From the NCBI GenBank assembly GCA_903813345.2, contig CAIIXF020000006.1, positions 33,705,524-33,769,523 on the forward strand: 64,000 nucleotides of DNA. The letters are read 5' to 3'. The translations under genes and the position numbers were made by a program. Below, piece after piece: positions 45,201-51,349 of this stretch. The first letter of the stretch is position 1, and every line of letters starts with the position of its first letter. The notes beneath the pieces are model-generated. The model was given only the letters and a program-made list of their open reading frames with translations. It searched no databases and had not been told where the DNA came from. Source of the DNA: Owenia fusiformis (lineage: Eukaryota; Annelida; Polychaeta; Sabellida; Oweniidae).

Positions 45201-48049
45201 AGACCTTTTTGACCTTTTTTGACCTTGAGAAGGTCATTAAAGGTCAAATGTCAAATCTAAAGTCAGATTTGAATTTCTGAGAACATGTAGATGATTTTGA
45301 AAAAAAAAATTAGTCAATTTGAAGCAAGTTGAAAAAAGACCTTTTTGACCTTTTTTGACCTTGAGAAGGTCATTGAGGGTCAAATGTCAAATCTAAAGTC
45401 ATATTTGAATTTCTGAGAACATGTAGATGATTTTGAAAAAAAATTTAGCCAATTTGAAGCAAGATGAAAAATTACCTTTTTGACCTTTTTTGACATTGAG
45501 AAGGTCAAATGTCAAATCTAAAGTCAGATTTGAATTTCTGAGAACATGTAGATGATTTTGGAAAAAAATTTAGTCAATTTGAAGCAAGTTGAAAAAAGAC
45601 CTTTTTGACCTTTTTTGACTTTGAGAAGGTCATTGAAGGTCAAATGTCAAATCTTAAGTCAAATCTAAAGTCAGATTTGAATTTCTGAGAACACGTAGAT
45701 GATTTTGAAAAATTTTTTTAGTCAATTTGAAGCAAGTTGAAAACAGACCTTTTTGACCTTTTTTGACCTTGAGAAGGTCATTGAAGGTCAAATGTCAAAT
45801 CTAAAGTCAGATTTGAATTTCTGAGAACATGTAGATGATTTTGAAAAAAAAATTTAGTCAATTTGAAGCAAGTTGAAAACAGACCTTTTTGACCTTGAGA
45901 AGGTCATTGAAGGTCAAATGTCAAATCTTAAGTCAGATTTGAATTTCTGAGAACATGTAGATGATTTTGAAAAAAAAATTTAGTCAATTTGAAGCAAGTT
46001 GAAAACAGACCTTTTTGACCTTGAGAAGGTCATTGAAGGTCAAATGTCAAATCTTAAGTCAGATTTGAATTTCTGAGAACACGTAGATGATTTTGAAAAA
46101 AAAAATTTAGTCAATTTGAAGCAAGTTGAAAACAGACCTTTTTGACCTTTTTTGACCTTGAGAAGGTCATTGAAAGTCAAATGTCAAATCTAAAGTCAGA
46201 TTTGAAGGTCAAATGTCAAATCTAAAGTCAGATTTGAATTTCTGAGAACATGTAGATGATTTTGAAAAAAAATTTAGTCAATGTGAAGCGAGTTGAAAAA
46301 AGACCTTTTTGACCTTGAGAAGGTCATTGAAGGTCAAATGTCAAATCTAAAGTCAGATTTGAACTTCCGAGAACATGTAGATGATTTAGAAAAAAATTGA
46401 AGTCAGTCTAAACAGTATTTGTTAAGTTATAGGAAGTTGTAAGAAATTGTTACAGACGCCGGACACCGGACGCCAACCGCCGGACGCCAACCGCCGGACG
46501 CCAACCACCAACCGCCGTCGCAAAAAAAACGGAGACCATAACAATATGTCACCCCTTTTGGTGGTGACATAAAAAAAAAACGGAGACCATAACAATATGT
46601 CACCACTTTTGGTGGTGACATAAAAATCCAAATGCGCCATCTTAAATTATGACGTCACAATGACAGTATCTCATTTGTATATTCATATTTTTTTCAAAAA
46701 AAACATAAGGCATGGGAGCCCTTCAAAATGATATATAACTTATTGTTAGTACCTCAGTATAAATACTCGTATCTGATTGGTCAATTAGCGGTCAACATTT
46801 TTGCCTGTACCCCACCATGATGTGCATCATAGGTTATCATATTATTGACCGCGTATGTTACTGTACTACACTTGTGAATTATGGGGAATATGACGTCATA
46901 ATGTTTACAGAAAAAACATGGTAGACGGATATTTTGTAAACGTTGATGAAAGTGATATTTTTGACTTTACTAGACGACAAGTATAGCAAAAATACAAATA
47001 GAACCGTAAAATTAACATTAATTTACTAGTGAGTACGCAGTGATGTACCGAAAACAGAGAGTTTAGCTTTCGTAAAAAATCATTGCTGGCGTGGTTCGGA
47101 GAAAAGATTGTGAAATGAAGCCATGATTGATGATTGTCGTCTATATGTGTATTATTAGTTTCTTCTGACTAACAAAACAATTGTAGACTCTCCATTCGGT
47201 CAACCGTCAAAATCATATATCTCGACTGTAAACCTTGACACTACTGTTGGCCTCGACCTTCGGTCTCAACAGTAGTTTCTCGGTTTACAGTCTCGGTATA
47301 CAATTTTGCCGGTTGACCTCAGGAGAGGTCAACAATTGTATATTTGTATCTTGCTACCATTTCTTGCTTCTAGATTCTTGTACATTTTATATTTTCATTT
47401 TTCCAAAAAGTGACCAGTCCAGAAGGAGCATCCTCCGATCACAGGGCTTCAAAATCCAGAATATATTCTTTCTTTTCTCCCCCTGCGATAAGCAGTTAGC
47501 ATTACCCTGATTAAGAACTCGCAATCTGATTGGCTGTCGCAACACTGCAACAGAAATCATGTACAAGTCATTGCGCATAATTAGATCATGTGATTCAGTT
47601 AAATCGGGCGCTTCCAAATTGCTTATAGCAGGGGGAAGAAGCAGGTATGGATTCTGGATACCTGCTTAGGAGGATGTGAAGGAGTTAATTTTGAATTTCG
47701 TAATCACAACATCCCTCAAAGATTGATTTGACTGATTGAGAAAACATAGAAATACATTATAGTTGCAAAACATTAAATCATCTAATAGACAGTCTACTTG
47801 GTTGAACAGTAAATACAATTTATCAAACATGTCAATATAACACATGAAACAAAAATAATACCCAAGATCAGTGTTGACTTTCATCAAACTTTGCTGCAAG
47901 TCGTTCAATAAAGTCTTTTCCTGGTCTTCTCCGTCCTCCATTCCATCGCAGAGTTTTCCAAAAACATTTTGAACGCTTGTCCTAAGTTCTTTCGTCGCCT
48001 TTAGAGCATTTTGCAGCAAAACAACTTGACTTTGTTGATTTTCACTCAT
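21264..48049 (-). CDS. MED27: Mediator complex subunit 27 (305 aa)
   Basis: Eight coding exons on the minus strand join in phase: 48049-47862, 26115-25974, 24869-24739, 24408-24315, 23419-23312, 22612-22571, 22367-22290, 21398-21264. MED27 is a tail/upper-middle subunit of Mediator, the nuclear complex linking activators to RNA polymerase II. Exon 1 encodes the helical start (ALKATKELRTSVQNVFGKL). Exon 2 has YLSLDPVVDKTPAYTQLLQS and YKWSNK. Exon 4 has LDQMFPDMSLTLSRP. The last exon has the family-typical C-terminus with CVKCNKYL, NLPPTWRDLR and a terminal HESCRP, whose Cys/His set is a putative zinc site. Length agrees with about 311 aa in vertebrates. Exon 6 is only 42 nt (LDIWRKSKHAVFNK). 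Intron 1 is about 21.7 kb and holds another gene on the opposite strand plus many repeats. The ATG is the first in the frame and lies just below an ETS-like motif. Confidence 0.95.
21645..22258 (+). mobile_element. Interspersed family D copy with about four core repeats
   Basis: The 5' flank is AAGGCATTAACATGACAAAA then TGTCACCACC. The core is about four diverged units built from CAGATTTGAACTTCTGA, TTTGGTCAATTTGAAGCAAG and TTTTTGACCTTGA phrases. The 3' flank is TTGTTACAGACACCAACCGC and GGTGGTGACATAAAAAT. The same flanks bracket a longer core at 45.04-46.62 kb. It sits in the MED27 intron before the last exon. Confidence 0.75.
22692..22766. mobile_element. Tiny mariner-like MITE
   Basis: CAGGGTGTCCATGAAGTTTC at the left and AGACTTTGAGGACTCCCTG at the right form an imperfect hairpin of about 75 bp, with TA on the right side only. 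Possibly a deletion derivative of a mariner-type element. Confidence 0.55.
23447..24299. mobile_element. Interspersed repeat family C, copy 2
   Basis: It opens with GCAACTCCACGGAGTAGCAA and closes with a CCCGGATGGACGG tract and CTCTATATCCCC. Several modules repeat inside (AAATTTGAACCAAATCCGT, TGGCCGCCATNTTGAAA), about 150-200 bp apart. The right end stops about 10 bp from the MED27 exon 4 splice donor, so its terminal inverted repeat is lost. Confidence 0.7.
24614..24731. mobile_element. Pogo/mariner-like MITE abutting a MED27 splice donor
   Basis: The left end CAGTTATTCACTG and right end ACAAGTTTTACTG are flanked by TA on both sides (24612-24613 and 24732-24733). CAGTAAAAC-type ends with TA duplications are typical of pogo-like elements. 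Its right boundary lies only a few bases inside the MED27 intron that begins at 24738 (minus-strand donor GTGAGTAC). Confidence 0.55.
25119..25788. repeat. 27-bp minisatellite, about 25 copies
   Basis: The unit GTAGTTAATTATGATACTCA + GAAACAT repeats with almost no variation (single differences near 25234 and 25685). The array is homogeneous and lacks spacers. Because 27 is a multiple of three, one frame is open throughout, but its translation is a meaningless nonapeptide repeat. It lies in a MED27 intron and does not touch an exon. Confidence 0.97.
26600..26975. mobile_element. Interspersed repeat family C, 5'-truncated copy 3
   Basis: It contains the family modules CCGCCATCTTGAAAATTTCT and AGCCATATTGAAAATTCCTT, a GGACGG-type tract and the end CTATATCCCTACCC, then TTTCGGTGGGATAATAATG. 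The left inverted end is missing. Confidence 0.6.
27560..28165. repeat. About 163-bp tandem repeat, 3-4 copies
   Basis: CTGGAAACCTGTAGACAAGT recurs at about 27630, 27792, 27956 and 28119 with the same following phrases (TCCAAAATGGCCACCTTAAA, CAGTTCTTGACGTTGATATG, CAGATGAATCCCTCAAA). No coding potential. Located in MED27 intron 1. Confidence 0.9.
28358..28444 (+). other. Candidate upstream exon (5' UTR or uORF) of the nested gene
   Basis: Acceptor CACTTGCAG, then an ATG at 28359 opening a 28-codon frame (MTSDNRWSNYKTEYN...), then a GTAAAC donor at 28445. Joined to the strong acceptor at 30427 (ATGTTTCAG), the frame runs ten more codons and stops at a TAA just before the ATG of the membrane-protein frame at 30483. 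So this exon could be 5' UTR with a 39-codon upstream ORF. Alternatively the true splice differs, or an indel breaks a longer N-terminus. It is plausible from splice signals alone; no homology recognised. Confidence 0.4.
28920..30215. repeat. Satellite-like array of about 22-bp monomers with a 135-bp higher-order unit
   Basis: Degenerate monomers of the form ATCATCCAAAACATAAGGTATA fill 1.3 kb. Between about 29025 and 29700 they are organised into five copies of a 135-bp higher-order unit (AACAGAAAGTATCAATCC at 29161, 29296, 29431, 29566) that are practically identical. Flanking monomers are diverged. Every monomer carries AAGGTATAA, which resembles a 5' splice donor. It lies in the intron upstream of the nested membrane-protein gene. 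Confidence 0.92.
30483..32410 (+). CDS. Predicted type II membrane protein with Thr-rich stalk and one TSP1 repeat (202 aa)
   Basis: Three coding exons join in phase: 30483-30693, 31057-31269, 32226-32410. Residues 1-45 are a polar, basic N-terminus (ending REPERR). About 46-70 is a Gly-rich hydrophobic segment (IVGVILTFGGGFLGGYVIG) that fits a transmembrane anchor. Residues 72-140 are a Thr/Ser-rich, mucin-like stalk with three SASVTIT repeats. The last exon is a thrombospondin type 1 repeat (LWSSWSAWGQCSVTCGEG, six cysteines) followed by SDYYSQ and a stop. TSP1 repeats are extracellular adhesion modules, so an N-in/C-out surface protein is inferred. The gene lies entirely inside MED27 intron 1 on the opposite strand. 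Start: a stop codon at 30477-30479 in the same frame forces initiation at 30483 unless the splice pattern differs. I do not recognise an orthologue. Confidence 0.65.
30712..30990. mobile_element. Diverged relative of the 8.2-kb foldback element
   Basis: AAAACATGGGAAAAGTTTTG, TTATTTAAAAATGCAGT and CTTGCTGGGAATATCCATTT match landmarks of the foldback element at 8224-8833 in the same order. Its two halves are partly complementary. It lies in the first intron of the TSP1 gene. Confidence 0.6.
31282..32126. mobile_element. Interspersed repeat family C, copy 4
   Basis: Left end GCAACGCCAAAGCGTAGCGA then ATCCCATCGAAC; right end GGACGGACGGAGG, CTATATCCCTCCGAACTTC and GTTCGATGGGAT. The inner ends ATCCCATCGAAC and GTTCGATGGGAT are exact reverse complements, with a T/A pair where copy 1 has A/T. 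It holds several TGGCCGCCATTTT modules. Located in the TSP1-gene intron before its last exon. Confidence 0.7.
34201..34410. repeat. GGATA-type microsatellite
   Basis: An imperfect run of GGATAGGATAGAATAGGAAG motifs inside the second superunit of the large array. A sister run lies at about 35638-35826 in the third superunit; the first superunit lacks it. Confidence 0.9.
35638..35826. repeat. GGATA-type microsatellite (second run)
   Basis: Same motif family and same position within its superunit as the run at 34.2 kb, which shows that microsatellite and flanks were duplicated together. Confidence 0.9.
37446..37600. repeat. Three successive identical hairpins
   Basis: TAGACTCCAGATTT is followed by ATCTGGAGTCTA three times (about 37450, 37510 and 37572). 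The intervening AT-rich linkers are of different length (AATAATAATAATAA etc.). Each forms an 11-12 bp perfect stem with a 3-6 nt loop. The stem sequence equals the AGACTCCAGAT phrase that opens the superunits of the preceding array. Confidence 0.85.
37625..37690 (+). pseudogene. Possible Cys-rich exon interrupted by a transposon
   Basis: Behind an acceptor-like TTAGGCTGCAG the sequence reads MVCPAGQQGNQNCTGCKC, a Cys/Asn-rich stretch resembling linkers that follow TSP1 repeats in other extracellular proteins. It runs straight into the terminal inverted repeat of the next element with no donor site. It may be a lost downstream exon of the TSP1 gene or an unrelated fragment. The evidence is only motif-like. 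Confidence 0.25.
37678..39122. mobile_element. 1.4-kb TIR element saturated with AGTACT motifs
   Basis: The left end GTCCTACACAGGGAGATATG and right end CATATCTCCCTGTGTAGGAC are perfect inverted repeats, extending inward through CCGAGTACTAAA / TTTAGTACTCGG. The body is packed with AGTACTAAATGAGTACTCAT-type palindromic words. The right-hand 420 bp, including the terminal GGCATATCTCCCTGTGTA, is duplicated in tandem (about 38270-38695 and 38695-39120). No transposase frame. I see no convincing target duplication outside the inverted repeats. Confidence 0.85.
39246..41045. mobile_element. 1.8-kb TIR element with TTA target duplication (PIF/Harbinger-like)
   Basis: The left end CACAGCGAAAAATGGTG and right end ATCATTTTTCGCTGTG are inverted copies, flanked by TTA at 39243-39245 and 41046-41048. 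A three-base TWA duplication is the PIF/Harbinger habit. The interior contains many degenerate GGATATTTnnGGATACTCC-like words near both ends and an internal direct duplication (TTCGAAGAAAAGTTTGCTTC at about 39705 and 40005). No transposase seen, so it is non-autonomous. Confidence 0.75.
41049..41500. other. MED27 intron 1 segment, nothing recognised
   Basis: No exon or repeat with clear limits. It lies between the TTA-flanked element and the retroelement leader. Confidence 0.4.
41763..41775 (+). promoter_or_regulatory. Putative retroelement primer-binding site
   Basis: TGGTGTCAGATCG starts immediately after a CA-ending LTR-like sequence. The leading TGG is complementary to a tRNA 3' CCA, as expected for minus-strand priming. 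Assigned by position. Confidence 0.45.
42058..43488 (+). CDS. Retroelement Gag-protease
   Basis: I chose the ATG at 42058 (MASFQMTPPSTFSF), although an in-frame ATG lies at 41980. The N-terminal half is a Gag-like helical region (EEWELWSKRFDRYLTASK). Two CCHC knuckles of CX2CX4HX4C type follow (CFRCGAQPHPKDKC and CSKCSRRGHYSKMC), which bind the element RNA. Next is a retropepsin-like protease with the active-site motif FSIDTGADITVIP. The frame continues to the start of the RT region and stops at 43488 after a small deletion that shifts frame. Typical of metazoan Ty3/gypsy-like elements. Confidence 0.85.
   Translation: MASFQMTPPSTFSFKSEEWELWSKRFDRYLTASKVSEDVDSVKIDTLIYCMGPKAEEISSTFVYEEGEDNSKYSTIRQKFDSFFNAHINVIYERAKFNQRFQQDGEASETFITALHTLSEHCNYAGLREELIRDRIVVGITDKRLSEKLQCDDKLTLAKAMTMVRQSEKVKLQNKSLQGNLVQVVHRNEHRKQDSSSHQSKPKLYGSSDGKTKSNGSSDGKTRSKNKMTECFRCGAQPHPKDKCPAYTRTCSKCSRRGHYSKMCRSRNVNQVYYNDDSSDSESDDYAFIGKVDCDGTSSAKYDINLSVSGSPVLFSIDTGADITVIPEKTFKCLQSSCNVDLQESTVPVYGASGTAIDILGKFTTEVESHSQCSTQDIYVAKNLKCALLGIPAIESLNVIKVVNSIEVERKHPKLFQGLGKIETEYTIVLDADATPYAVNSPRRLPIPLYSLCKSKLQKMEDDDILQIGVVPWSLC
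43473..44663 (+). pseudogene. Retroelement reverse transcriptase-RNase H, lacking integrase
   Basis: It is open from 43473 in a different frame from Gag-protease, overlapping it by 16 bases. RT motifs include RICVDYTKLNKHV, YFSKLDANSGFYQIPL, FGIASMPEHFQ and the catalytic box FMDDIVV (YxDD with Phe for Tyr). The RNase H domain shows ADSSSYGLGG, EKEALALTW and TDHKPLVPL. The frame ends after SHVAGKDLIVADALSRAP with about 15 unrelated residues. The RT N-terminus is damaged by the frameshift and integrase is absent, so the copy cannot be autonomous. Confidence 0.85.
44664..45030. other. Spacer after the retroelement, nothing recognised
   Basis: AT-rich non-coding sequence with no LTR-like or integrase-like content. 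Confidence 0.4.
45037..46625 (+). mobile_element. Interspersed family D, long copy with about 10 core repeats
   Basis: Flanks AAGGCATTAACATGACAAAA at the left and GGTGGTGACATAAAAA at the right are the same as in the copies at 21.6 and 60.4 kb. The core holds about ten units of 100-150 bp built of GTCAGATTTGAATTTCTGAG, ACATGTAGATGATTTTGAAA, AGTCAATTTGAAGCAAGTTG and TTTTTGACCTTGAGAAGGTC. Near the right end a CGGACGCCAACCGC short repeat occurs and the terminal 60 bp (ACGGAGACCATAACAATATG) is duplicated. Confidence 0.85.
46640..47180. other. MED27 intron 1, no gene recognised
   Basis: AT-rich non-coding sequence without clear repeats. Confidence 0.4.
47187..47345. repeat. Foldback palindrome of about 155 bp
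   Basis: TCGGTCAACCGTCAAAATCA / TATCTCGACTGTAAACC on the left are mirrored by GGTTTACAGTCTCGGTATA / CAATTTTGCCGGTTGACC on the right, around CTACTGTTG...CAACAGTAG. It lies in MED27 intron 1, about 500 bp from exon 1. Confidence 0.7.
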
Positions 48050-48058
48050 TTTTATAAA

Positions 48059-48066
48059 CCGGAAGT
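48059..48066 (+). promoter_or_regulatory. ETS-like motif at the MED27 start
   Basis: CCGGAAGT lies ten bases upstream of the MED27 ATG (gene on the minus strand). This is the classic ETS/GABP core often found at transcription starts of TATA-less housekeeping genes. It implies a very short 5' UTR or an internal promoter element; inferred from motif and position only. Confidence 0.4.
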
Positions 48067-48514
48067 TACCGTTTGTTGTTACTCGTTAGACTGACCTAGT
48101 TTCAGTTTTACAATTTGCCCATGGATGTATGGTTTGTGGATTGTTCAACCTTGAAAAAGTCAATTGATGGCAAAAATCTGTTTCAATTTACATACACATT
48201 ATAGTGAAGGAAATAGTATAATTACAATATAACATCTTCTGTAGAGTGTATAACAATGGAAGCACAATTGTCAAATTAAATTGGTCCATTGGTCTGTTGG
48301 TTTCAGCTCAGATAACCCAGAGCAATCAACTGATGACTCCCAAACTTATCCTGTGACAGGACTATATAGTCCTGGCATGGGATAACCCCAAACATGTATA
48401 GCATGTATGGTACATATATCCACATTTATCATTTGAGTCTAATCTTTAAAAATGAGTCTAGTTATATCATGGACCTACAGATTTCTGTTTTTATCTCTTA
48501 CCTTATGTGAGAGG

Positions 48515-49017
48515 CAGGCCTGTCAACTGTCCCGCAATTTGCGTATTTGTCACGCATTTGCTGAAGAATTTGAAGTCACGCCAGTTTTTTTTGCGTGACA
48601 CAAAATGTCACGCAAATACGCATTTTACCTGGTAATTGTCACGCAAATATGTTTCTGTAAAAAAATTTTCAAAATATGTTTATGATACGGTAAAAATACG
48701 AACGTTGGAAAAAAACGAACGCAATTTGTTCGGATTTGTCACGCGAATCCCGTATATGTCACGCATGTTCATTGGAAATTTTCGTACCTACCCCCCCCCC
48801 CCCCCCCCCCCCCCCCCCCGTTGTTGAGATCGCGAGCGTAGCGAGCGCGAAAAATTTGAGGTTATAAAAGTTTAGCAAAGGTGCTCAAACTTTGGCCAAA
48901 GGTGTTTAAAAGTTGGCCAAAGGTGTTCAAAATTTGGACAAAAGTGTTCAGATTTGGACTTCGGTGTCCAACATTTGTAAGTCACTCATATTAGGTGGTC
49001 CCAAGTTGACAGCCCTG
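48515..49017. mobile_element. hAT-like MITE family B, copy 2
   Basis: Left end CAGGCCTGTCAACTGTCCCG, right end CCCAAGTTGACAGCCCTG, flanked by GAGAGG on both sides (48509-48514 and 49018-49023). The interior has the same TTTGTCACGCATTTGCTGAA and ACATTTGTAAGTCACTCATA phrases as copy 1 at 10.14 kb, and an uninterrupted run of 29 C (48791-48819). This copy keeps CpG-containing words (GTCACGCAAATA) that are CACA/TG in copy 1, so it looks younger. Confidence 0.75.
48791..48819 (+). repeat. Poly-C tract (29 nt)
   Basis: Uninterrupted run of C inside the family B MITE. The length is probably polymorphic and is at risk of sequencing error. Confidence 0.95.
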
Positions 49018-49023
49018 GAGAGG

Positions 49024-49940
49024 GCATGTGTAAAGGTTTTGAATGGTTAGCTTCTTTGGTTCTACAAAGCTTTTTAATCATAAAGCAATAATATATTAGA
49101 TGTTTATATATATATAACAAATGGTTGAGTTTTCAATTGTACTACATTTTTATATAACAGATATAAAGATCTAATTGTCTTTTTAAGATGTTTAAAACTA
49201 TTATAGCTGTCTTTATATATCTTTATAAATAATTTGAAATTATATAAAAGTAATGAAATTGAAAAATAAATATTTTTCATTCTGCTTCACCAACAATATT
49301 TAATTCCTCCAAACATGACATCATCTACAAATAATCAGTCATACAGATAACACATTAACAATAATTATTTACTTCCGGATGACTAACTGGCCTAAATGAA
49401 TACTTTCGCCCAAGTAATACCCAATTTTCTACATATTTTCCTTTACTCAACACTGATTGACCTCGTTTTTGTTTACATTAATGTATAAGTCATATTTGGT
49501 CGCTAACATGTAAATAAAGATTAAAAGTGATTGTACAGGGAATGGAATTTATCAATAATATACTCATCAGAACATTCCTTGCATTAAATTCACAACTGAT
49601 CATGCCTTTTCACATCTTTTCTCTTCAATTAAATAATTGTGTTTGTATTTATGATTTTTAATGCAAATTTGAGTTCAAACTTCATGCCTGTTCACATTAT
49701 TCCTTGTTCATTATGATCCTAGCCATTAGGCTATATTTCATTTGAAAAGGGAACAACGATGAATTTTATTGATCGGTGTTCAATTAGATTCAACACACAA
49801 TGGGTATGATAGTCATTGATAAAGTGGATACTTCTTCATAAGTTGCATTTTCAAATTAAAGTTCCATAAAACCAACAGAGAAGGAGGTCAGAGATTGTGA
49901 AATTTACTTTACAATTATAGGACAGTGTAATAAAATAAAA
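49024..49940. other. Intergenic between MED27 and the repeat-protein gene, nothing recognised
   Basis: AT-rich, no coding exons or clear transposon ends. The distal part may hold the promoter of the repeat-protein gene. Confidence 0.4.
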
Positions 49941-49953
49941 CAATCTTCATTGA

Positions 49954-49960
49954 TATAAAG
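49954..49960 (+). promoter_or_regulatory. Candidate TATA box of the repeat-protein gene
   Basis: TATAAAG about 120 bp upstream of the ATG at 50078, with no intervening in-frame structure. It would place a transcription start near 49985. Inferred from motif and spacing. Confidence 0.4.
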
Positions 49961-50077
49961 GATAGAAACAGTTTTATTTGAAAACTTCTTTTCACATCCA
50001 TTCTGGATCAGATACAGTTGATTTATAAAATTGTAGTTATCTTAGAAAATTAACTACAGGACATTGACTTCATAAGA

Positions 50078-51322
50078 ATGGGTGGAACAAACAGCAAACA
50101 AACAAAGTCAGAGAAGAAAAAGATATCAAAAGCCAAACCAGTGAAGTCACCAAAAAGGAATGCATCCTTAACTTCCTCAACAAGGAGGAAGCCTCGAAAC
50201 AGGAACATTGCTTCGTCACAACAAACTCCTCCACCTAAGCCAGCAAGAAGCTTTGAAAAAATCAATGAACTTGAGGTTAGTAATTTTGATGTCTTACGTT
50301 TGTGGATGCTCAGTAAGACCGCTGCAGATTCAAGGGATGTTCAAATAGAGTTCACTACAAACACCAAAGTAGATTCATACCAGCAGAATAATGACTATAT
50401 CAATATAGACACCGATGAAAAAGTTCCAACTGAAGAAGATGTCATGGATGCTGAAAATGCTGTAATGGCTGCAGTTATAGAAAAGCATGTTGAAAGTGTG
50501 GTGGCCAATGCTGTTCTTGAAAGACATGTTGAAAATGCTGTTGCCAATGCTGTACAAAAACAAATTGAAGAAGATGCTGCTCAGGCAGAACTAGAGAAAC
50601 AAATGTTGGAAGCTGCAGCTAAAGCAGCCCTAGAAAAACAAATGGAAGAAGCTGCAGCCCAAGAAGCGCTCGAAAAACAAATGTTGGAAGCCGCAGCTAA
50701 GGCAGCCCTAGAAAAACAAATGGAAGAAGCTGCAGCTCAAGAAGCCCTCGAAAAACAAATGTTGGAAGCCGCAGCTAAAGCAGCCCTAGAAAAACAAATG
50801 GAAGAAGCTGCAGCCCAAGAAGCGCTCGAAAAACAAATGTTGGAAGCCGCAGCTAAGGCAGCCCTAGAAAAACAAATGGAAGAAGCTGCAGCTCAAGAAG
50901 CCCTCGAAAAACAAATGTTGGAAGCTGCAGCTAAGGCAGCTCTAGAAAAACAAATGGAAGAAGCTGCAGCTCAAGAAGCGCTAGAAAAACAAATGTTAGA
51001 AGCTGCAGCTCAGGCAGCCCTAGAAAAACACATGGAAGATGTCGTAGCAAATGCAATTCTAGAGAAACAAGCCGAGAATGCAGTAGCAAATGCTGTGCTA
51101 GAAAAACAAGTCGAGAATGCAGTGGCAAACGCTGTTCTTGAAAAACAGGTCGAAAATGCAGTGGCAAATGCTGTTCTGGAAAAACAAGTCGAGAATGCAG
51201 TGGCAAATGCTGTTCTAGAAAAACAAGTCGAGAATGCAGTGGCAAACGCTGTTCTAGAAAAACAAGTTGAGAATGCAGTGGCAAATGCTGTTCTAGAGAA
51301 AGTTCTAGAATCAAAGCAGTGA
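50078..51322 (+). CDS. Myristoylation-type protein with about 23 Ala-rich 13-residue repeats (414 aa)
   Basis: Single exon; I do not recognise a family. The N-terminus MGGTNSKQ fits an N-myristoylation signal (Gly2, Ser6). It is followed by a Lys/Arg-rich stretch (residues 10-45, EKKKISKAKPVKSPKRN) and a Pro motif TPPPKPAR of SH3-ligand type. Gly2 lipid plus basic patch is the MARCKS/Src way of binding the inner plasma membrane, which is an inference here. From about residue 128 to the end the protein is a run of 13-mers: two early V/A-N types, then alternating MLEAAAKAALEKQ and MEEAAAQEALEKQ (five to six pairs), then VENAVANAVLEKQ types. Predicted almost wholly alpha-helical; 13 does not fit a simple heptad coiled coil. 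At DNA level the array repeats every 78 and 156 bp with shared silent differences. Stop TGA at 51320-51322. Candidate TATA at 49954 and ATTAAA at 51341. No transmembrane segment. Confidence 0.8.
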   Translation: MGGTNSKQTKSEKKKISKAKPVKSPKRNASLTSSTRRKPRNRNIASSQQTPPPKPARSFEKINELEVSNFDVLRLWMLSKTAADSRDVQIEFTTNTKVDSYQQNNDYINIDTDEKVPTEEDVMDAENAVMAAVIEKHVESVVANAVLERHVENAVANAVQKQIEEDAAQAELEKQMLEAAAKAALEKQMEEAAAQEALEKQMLEAAAKAALEKQMEEAAAQEALEKQMLEAAAKAALEKQMEEAAAQEALEKQMLEAAAKAALEKQMEEAAAQEALEKQMLEAAAKAALEKQMEEAAAQEALEKQMLEAAAQAALEKHMEDVVANAILEKQAENAVANAVLEKQVENAVANAVLEKQVENAVANAVLEKQVENAVANAVLEKQVENAVANAVLEKQVENAVANAVLEKVLESKQ

Positions 51323-51340
51323 TGATTCTAAGTTCTAACT

Positions 51341-51346
51341 ATTAAA
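51341..51346 (+). terminator. Candidate polyadenylation signal of the repeat-protein gene
   Basis: ATTAAA 18 bases after the stop codon. A canonical AATAAA follows much later at about 52637. Which is used cannot be told from sequence. Confidence 0.3.
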
Positions 51347-51349
51347 CAA

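Noticed and set aside
46422-46640. Overlapping 64-72 codon minus frames
   Set aside because: They translate the duplicated end of a family D element.
47666-48049. A stand-alone 127-aa gene
   Set aside because: Only the first 62 codons look protein-like; they end at a GT donor and continue in phase into MED27 exon 2.
50931-51314. 127-codon Leu/Arg-rich frame antisense to the 13-mer gene
   Set aside because: It is the reverse-frame shadow of the 39-nt repeat. The sense frame is longer, has an ATG with a myristoylation-type N-terminus and an upstream TATA.
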